From Oligella ureolytica DSM 18253 (lineage in GTDB: Bacteria; Pseudomonadota; Gammaproteobacteria; Burkholderiales; Burkholderiaceae_B): a stretch of 64,000 bases of DNA. The notes under the pieces were generated by a model. It was given only the letters and a program-made list of their open reading frames with translations, searched no databases and was not told the DNA's origin. The translations under genes were made by a program, and so were the position numbers. The stretch is taken from contig NZ_KB892302.1 of assembly GCF_000373745.1 (NCBI RefSeq), positions 40,569 to 104,568 on the forward strand, written 5' to 3'. Shown in pieces: positions 60,720 through 64,000 of this stretch. Numbering within the stretch: the stretch's first letter is position 1; the number at the start of each line of letters is the position of its first letter.

Positions 60720-60762
60720 CCATAACTAACCCCTACAAGTCAACTAGGTTTAGGAGTGTGTT

Positions 60763-61017
60763 ATGTCAATCCATCGTGCAAATAGTGTAAATCAAAAATC
60801 CGCAAAATCACAATCAGAAGATGCTTTTGCCGTTCATCCGAGTTTTACATACCAAGACAATCATAGTTACGTCACGCTTTATAAGCGTCGTCCAAGCTCT
60901 TTTTTATCAAAGCTTAAATCAGTCGATATGTCTAAAGTTGGCGATGTTGTGAGCGTGTTGCTCTGGGCTGTGTCTATTCCAGTCGTCTTTAGTTTGGGAT
61001 CGATCGTTGTTGTGTGA
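60763..61017 (+). CDS. Small C-terminally anchored membrane protein, predicted SOS-induced
   Basis: The 84-residue protein is of no family I recognise. Residues 1-59 are polar, with a basic cluster (YKRRPSSFLSKLK); residues 60-84 form one hydrophobic helix (VSVLLWAVSIPVVFSLGSIV) that runs to the last residue, so it is anchored by its C-terminus with the N-terminus in the cytoplasm. A good ribosome binding site (TTTAGGAG) precedes the ATG. It is a single-gene unit with two LexA boxes, a structured leader and its own terminator. Small SOS-induced membrane proteins are often toxins (TisB type) or division inhibitors (SidA type); either role is inference. Confidence 0.8.
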   Translation: MSIHRANSVNQKSAKSQSEDAFAVHPSFTYQDNHSYVTLYKRRPSSFLSKLKSVDMSKVGDVVSVLLWAVSIPVVFSLGSIVVV

Positions 61018-61053
61018 TGTCTGCAGAGAGTAAAAAAGTGCTGTATAAAAATT

Positions 61054-61085
61054 AACCCACCAGAAAACAGTTTTTTGGTGGGTTT
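61054..61085. terminator. Bidirectional terminator
   Basis: AACCCACC pairs with GGTGGGTT, with an inner AAAAC/GTTTT extension. T-rich sequence follows on the plus strand (TTTCATTTT) and on the minus strand (AATTTTTAT). It lies between the SOS-linked gene and a convergent small gene. Confidence 0.8.
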
Positions 61086-61093
61086 CATTTTGC

Positions 61094-61315
61094 TTATTTC
61101 GTCACTGTATCAGTAGAGAAGGCGCCGATAACATCGGGGATGCTGGTATGGTCTTCTAGTTTTTCGAACTGCGCTGATAGTTTTTTAACAAAATTACCAA
61201 TCGCCACAGCATTCGACTCCGTTAGCAACTTCACCGTTGAGTTTGGGTTAGCGCTGGTTTTAATAATGTCCCTAGCAAAAATAAGTGCAAGGGTATCTGC
61301 TTGAGATTTTTTCAT
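61094..61315 (-). CDS. Small protein of unknown function
   Basis: The 73-residue protein (start MKKSQADTLALIFARDIIK) is predicted helical, soluble and without signal peptide. A clear AAGGAA ribosome binding site lies seven bases before the ATG, and a terminator lies just beyond the stop, which supports a real gene. I do not recognise the family. Such size and setting occur for phage-related or antitoxin-like proteins, but nothing specific can be claimed. Confidence 0.65.
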   Translation of the reverse strand: MKKSQADTLALIFARDIIKTSANPNSTVKLLTESNAVAIGNFVKKLSAQFEKLEDHTSIPDVIGAFSTDTVTK

Positions 61316-61542
61316 AAGTGTTCCTTATGTTGGTTGCTGATTTCTTGTAGATGGGGCTTGTTGGGAGCCTTTCAATGCATGAGCGCATAAGCAAGCGCTG
61401 TTTATGGTTTATTGTAGGGCAGGACGTTAGCGGTGAGGGGAGTAACGGTGTTGGGGACGTGGGCAATAGTTGAGATGTATGATGGAGCAATAAGCTACTT
61501 AGAGCTTCCTATGAATTAAAAGCGAATAACTCAGATCGTGAG

Positions 61543-61641
61543 ATGTTAATGAGTTTGCTTGAGAATTCCCGTCTAGCTAATAATAAAATGAAAGATCTTA
61601 TGAAACGGCTATTGAAATACGAGGAAAATCATGACTATTAA
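61543..61641 (+). CDS. Short open frame overlapping the antitoxin start
   Basis: A 32-codon frame (MLMSLLENSRLANNKMKDLM...) overlaps the start of the next gene by 11 bases. The same frame is open upstream for about 21 further codons to 61480, so this may be the tail of a decayed gene. It does not resemble the RelE-type toxin expected before an HI1420-type antitoxin. Low confidence as a functional gene. Confidence 0.3.
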   Translation: MLMSLLENSRLANNKMKDLMKRLLKYEENHDY

Positions 61642-61924
61642 ACTAACAAAATGGGATATACAGGATCATCTTAAAACGGATGAAGACCGCCAAGCCTATT
61701 TTGAGGCAGCAATAGAGGAAGCCGGTGATGACCCTGTATATATTGCCCATGTATTAGGCGATATTGCTAAATCTTATGGAATGACAAAGCTTGCCCAAGA
61801 AACAGGTTTGACTCGTGAAGAACTGTATAAATCTTTTGGAGAAAATGGCAATCCTAGTTTCATCACTGTGTATAAAGTTGCTCATGCGCTTGGTTTAAAA
61901 ATTACATTTCAATATGCGCAATAA
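61631..61924 (+). CDS. HI1420-type addiction module antitoxin (orphan)
   Basis: The 97-residue protein starts MTIKLTKWDIQDHLKTDEDR and has a helix-turn-helix in its second half (YGMTKLAQETGLTREELYKS; ITVYKVAHALGLKITF). The pattern fits the TIGR02684 antitoxin family, normally the second gene after a RelE-like toxin (HI1419 type). No such toxin is present upstream here. A GAGGAAAATC ribosome binding site precedes the ATG. DNA binding and autoregulation are expected from the family. Confidence 0.82.
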   Translation: MTIKLTKWDIQDHLKTDEDRQAYFEAAIEEAGDDPVYIAHVLGDIAKSYGMTKLAQETGLTREELYKSFGENGNPSFITVYKVAHALGLKITFQYAQ

Positions 61925-62054
61925 ACTTAAATTTCATTGCATAAAGTAATGCTCGAATGAATTAGAGATTAGTTTTCATTTTATTTTATTGTGTCTGACG
62001 TACGATAATTACGCTAGACAACCTTAATAAACGGCATCTGGTTAAAATTAGGAA

Positions 62055-62260
62055 GTGACAACTATCCTGCCAGACAGGGATATTATTGGTGTAAATCAAA
62101 GGGAAAAACTTGGGGAAAGTCTCTATGCATTACATGTCGTGCGAAAGGGAATAAAGGGCGTTATTTCATTGTATTTTGCATAGCCCACGATAATATTATT
62201 GAGGTACTGGACCTGTTACATGACAGTATAGGCTTGGAGAGCCACAAAATTATGATTTGA
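62055..62260 (+). pseudogene. Frameshifted RelE/ParE-family toxin remnant
   Basis: One frame from a GTG at 62055 reads VTTILPDRDIIGVNQREKLG and on to LHVVRKGIKG. Near 62155-62162 the homology moves to another frame, which reads RYFIVFCIAHDNIIEVLDLL then HDSIGLESHKI to the TGA at 62258-62260. The joined product matches the C-terminal half of ParE toxins (GRYxIxYRIxxDxIEVLRxLH). The N-terminal half is missing, so it cannot be functional. Confidence 0.65.
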
Positions 62261-62274
62261 TATTACGAGTTTAT

Positions 62275-62517
62275 TTATTGAGTCATAATTTGATCTGAGA
62301 AATAAGTAAAAAATTTAAAAACTTCTCTGAGAGTTTTCTCACTGACGATATTTATATTTTCACCGAAGATTTTAGCAAGGTCACTTTATAAAACACCAGT
62401 TTCAAATAAGGTCGCATTACTAAGGGGCATAACTAGGAAACCTATATCACTATTAGGTGTGTCTTCTCCACGAGCTACAGTAGCAGCTCCACTTGGGGTT
62501 GACGTTTTATAAATATC
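62275..62517 (-). pseudogene. Decayed MNT-type nucleotidyltransferase
   Basis: On the minus strand the frame reads TVARGEDTPNSDIGFLV, then ATLFETGVL, a stop at 62396-62398, SDLAKIFGENINIVSEKTLR and more to the stop at 62275. This matches minimal nucleotidyltransferases (FGSVARGEDTPDSDIDFLV ... LFDLGGLxxDLxxLLGRKVDVVTEKxLR). The glycine-serine part of the GSxxRG motif is deleted and the second catalytic Asp of SDID is changed to Gly. It was probably the MNT half of a HEPN-MNT toxin-antitoxin pair. Confidence 0.7.
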
Positions 62518-62750
62518 TTAACGATTTTTAGTAAAAAATTCTGATGGATATATATAACCACCTCCTTCTCGATTATTTAAATTGACTGATATTATTGTAT
62601 TCAATCTTGTTTAAATGCTAAGAGGGTAAAGTGCCTGTCTTTGGTGCGTAAGCTCGACATATCTTGTTTAACCTTAAAGCACTTAAATAGTAAGAATCAA
62701 AAAGAGTGTGAACTTGGAAAGGAATTAGAAAGATGATAGAAATAAAACAT
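62518..62750. other. Non-coding stretch before higBA
   Basis: AT-rich, with stops in all frames. It may include the decayed N-terminal part of the nucleotidyltransferase. No gene or clear structure was seen. Confidence 0.5.
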
Positions 62751-62779
62751 TTGTATCTTGTATCGATACGCGATACAAT
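62751..62779 (+). promoter_or_regulatory. higBA promoter with operator palindrome
   Basis: -35 TTGTAT (62751-62756), 17-bp spacer, -10 TACAAT (62774-62779). A perfect 7-bp inverted repeat TGTATCG-N5-CGATACA (62759-62777) overlaps the -10 and is the likely HigA operator. Transcription would start at about 62786, which is the first base of the higB ATG. Confidence 0.7.
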
Positions 62780-62785
62780 TATATT

Positions 62786-63064
62786 ATGATAGTGGGATTT
62801 CGACACAAAGGTCTCGAAGCTTTCTACCTTACAGGAAGCACTAAGGGCATTCAATCATCCCATGCTGCTAAGTTGGAGCGTATTTTAGGTGCACTGGAAG
62901 TTGCTATAAGACCAGAAGATTTAAGTTTTCCGTCCTTCAGACTGCATCCTCTAAGAGGCGAACTTAAAGGTTTTTGGTCAATCACTGTGAATGGCAATTG
63001 GCGGGTGATATTTCGCTTTGTTGGTGCTGATGTAGAATTGGTCAATTATTTGGACTACCATTAA
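62786..63064 (+). CDS. higB: HigB-family mRNA interferase toxin
   Basis: The 92-residue RelE-superfamily toxin cleaves mRNA on the ribosome when free of antitoxin. Family motifs are FRHKGLEAFYLTGSTKGIQ, FRLHPLRGELKGFWSI and TVNGNWRVIFRF near the C-terminus. The ATG is fixed by homology (MIxxFRHKGL). There is no ribosome binding site, and the promoter places the transcript start at or next to the ATG, so the mRNA is probably leaderless. It is followed seven bases later by higA. Confidence 0.93.
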   Translation: MIVGFRHKGLEAFYLTGSTKGIQSSHAAKLERILGALEVAIRPEDLSFPSFRLHPLRGELKGFWSITVNGNWRVIFRFVGADVELVNYLDYH

Positions 63065-63079
63065 GAAAGAGTGAAAAGT

Positions 63080-63373
63080 ATGATGAAAAACCCACCCCAT
63101 CCAGGCGAATTATTGCGCGAAGATGTAATAGCCGAATTAGGTTTAACCGTAACTGAGGCAGCAGAACGCTTGAGCATGTCTCGAGTTGCACTTTCGCGTG
63201 TTCTAAATTGCAAGGCAGGTATTAGTCCCGATCTAGCCATACGCCTTGAGCGTGCTGGCGTTAGTACTGCCCGAGCATGGCTCGCTATGCAGACCAATTA
63301 CGATTTAGCCCAAGCTATGAAACGTCCTCAGCCATCGGTACAGACTTTATTTGCCGAAGAATCACCTGTTTGA
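63080..63373 (+). CDS. higA: HigA-family antitoxin
   Basis: The 97-residue XRE-type helix-turn-helix antitoxin begins MMKNPPHPGELLREDVIAEL, the usual HigA opening, then LTVTEAAERLSMSRVALSRVL (HTH) and ISPDLAIRLERAG. It neutralises HigB and represses the operon. The ATG at 63080 (or the adjacent one at 63083) is preferred to the GTG at 63071, since AAGAAAGAG precedes it. Confidence 0.93.
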   Translation: MMKNPPHPGELLREDVIAELGLTVTEAAERLSMSRVALSRVLNCKAGISPDLAIRLERAGVSTARAWLAMQTNYDLAQAMKRPQPSVQTLFAEESPV

Positions 63374-63574
63374 TAGCCGCAAGAGGATATTAAATGTTCG
63401 TGTGCGCCAATTAACTTAAGCAAACAGCGTTTAGTTAAAAATTAGAAAGAGAGACACTAAGCTGTCAGATAGATAGCACTATACATCTCATAAGATTCAT
63501 GAAGATTTTACAGGACGGAAGAGGGTTGGAAGCTGTGAATAGCTCTGTACTTCACAGCACATTTTTGTGCTAAG
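63374..63574. other. Non-coding stretch after higBA
   Basis: No gene was seen. A short hairpin AGCACA-TTTT-TGTGCT lies near 63558-63573 without a following T-run on either strand. Confidence 0.45.
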
Positions 63575-63708
63575 CTACTTTAGTTTAGCTAAGGGTAAGA
63601 GGTAGTTGACGACGGTTTCCCAATCTAAAAATGGGTCTTGTCCAACATGTATATGTTCGCCACGGAAAAGTCCGGCGCCATTTTTGGTTCTATCATCGAC
63701 TAAAAAAT
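63575..63708 (-). pseudogene. 5'(3')-deoxyribonucleotidase-like gene cut by an insertion sequence
   Basis: The minus-strand frame ends at the TAG at 63577-63575. It reads LVDDRTKNGAGLFRGEHIHV then GQDPFLDWETVVNYLLPLAK, the C-terminal end of HAD-type cytosolic 5'(3')-deoxyribonucleotidases (LIDDRxKNGA signature). Its upstream part is replaced at 63709 by the end of an IS3-family element. Only about 44 codons remain here, so the protein is inactive unless the rest lies beyond the insertion as a separate fragment. Confidence 0.6.
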
Positions 63709-64000
63709 TGAACCGCCCCGAGTATATCGGAGAGTGGATTGCTTGAGTCAGGCAACTTTGTCTGACTCAGTAAGACTATCATAGTATCGTCTCTCAAACT
63801 CAAAAGGCGACACATAACCAATCGTACTATGAATGCGAGTTTTGTTAAACCAATCGACCCATTCAAGGGTTGCTAATTCAACATCACACGCATCCCGCCA
63901 CTGCTGTTTTAAATATTCAATCACCTCTGTTTTATAAAGCCCGTTAACCGTTTCAGCCAATGCATTATCGTATGAATCACCGGTTGTACCAACAGATGCA
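63709..64000 (-). mobile_element. IS3-family insertion sequence, right end truncated by the window
   Basis: The element end is TGAACCGCCCCGAGTATATC at 63709, a typical TGA-starting IS3-family terminus. Inside it, on the minus strand, lies the C-terminal part of the OrfB transposase. It interrupts a deoxyribonucleotidase-like gene. The other terminus and the target duplication are outside the window. Confidence 0.75.
63748..64000 (-). CDS. IS3-family transposase OrfB, C-terminal part (partial)
   Basis: The frame is open from the window edge to TGA at 63750-63748. It reads ASVGTTGDSYDNALAETVNG then LYKTEVIEYLK, WVDWFNKTRIHSTIGYVSP and FERRYYDSLTES. The Glu in ALAET is the final residue of the DDE catalytic triad. 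The HSTIGYVSPFEFE motif is typical of IS3-family integrase-like transposases. The N-terminus lies outside the window. Confidence 0.9.
   Translation of the reverse strand, partial: ASVGTTGDSYDNALAETVNGLYKTEVIEYLKQQWRDACDVELATLEWVDWFNKTRIHSTIGYVSPFEFERRYYDSLTESDKVA

Noticed and set aside
61272..61490. Minus-strand frame rich in Pro/Ser/Leu upstream of the 73-residue gene
   Set aside because: Overlaps a gene with good signals, has no ribosome binding site and low-complexity composition.
62618..62854. Minus-strand frame crossing the higB promoter
   Set aside because: It covers the operator and start of higB and has no family resemblance.
62786..63064. An alternative higB start further upstream with a ribosome binding site
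   Set aside because: No in-frame start with a site exists, and homologues begin exactly at the MIxxFRHKGL position.

Overview
The window reads as a chromosomal segment of a low-GC betaproteobacterium, most likely a member of the Burkholderiales/Alcaligenaceae of the Pelistega/Oligella kind. The family-level call is an inference. It rests on the gene order ndk-rlmN-rodZ-like-ispG-hisS-yfgM-bamB-der-(hisC)-hfq-hflX-hflK-hflC-hisZ-purA, on hisZ itself, on the rpfE-like/recJ pair, and on AT-rich codon use. Almost every base from about 0.5 to 60.5 kb is coding, with short gaps and many 1-20 bp overlaps. No rRNA, tRNA or CRISPR array was seen.

Layout. 1-1.5 kb: the tail of a gene, a terminator, an empty stretch, then two paralogous small lipoproteins. 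1.5-4.4 kb: valS, convergent, separated from the lipoproteins by a 97-bp palindrome. 4.7-20.8 kb: one long run of plus-strand housekeeping genes covering nucleotide balance (ndk, purA, a phosphoribosyltransferase), RNA modification (rlmN), isoprenoids (ispG), histidine metabolism (hisS, hisC, hisZ), envelope assembly (yfgM, bamB, rodZ-like), ribosome GTPases (der, hflX), Hfq, and the HflKC regulator of FtsH. 21.0-25.6 kb: the macromolecular-synthesis operon rpsU-dnaG-rpoD. 25.7-27.4 kb: an ABC-2 exporter. 27.5-33.2 kb, minus strand: lysS, prfB (with its programmed +1 frameshift), a tiny lipoprotein, recJ and an rpfE-like gene. 33.2-36.1 kb: the lipoprotein exporter lolC/E-lolD and tatD. 36.1-37.6 kb, minus: phaB-like reductase and a beta-carbonic anhydrase. 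37.7-44.8 kb: comEC, a PHP phosphatase, greB, an orphan siderophore-binding protein and ppiD. 45.0-48.2 kb, minus: spoT, rpoZ and gmk, divergent from ung.

49.0-58.7 kb is a compact Tad (tight adherence) pilus operon: a Flp-like pilin, TadG- and TadE-like proteins, an unrecognised secreted protein, CpaB, the CpaC secretin, an FHA-CpaF ATPase fusion, TadB, TadC and a DUF192 protein. TadZ/CpaE and a prepilin peptidase are absent from the window. An acyl-CoA dehydrogenase follows.

60.5-64.0 kb is a small accessory region of different character: short genes, long non-coding gaps and broken genes. It holds a small C-terminally membrane-anchored protein behind two overlapping LexA (SOS) boxes and a structured leader, an orphan HI1420-type antitoxin, a frameshifted ParE-like toxin, a decayed MNT-type nucleotidyltransferase, an intact HigBA system with a probable leaderless transcript, and a deoxyribonucleotidase gene cut by an IS3-family element that runs off the right edge. 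The SOS-controlled small membrane protein is the best candidate here for an undescribed system; its function is inference only.
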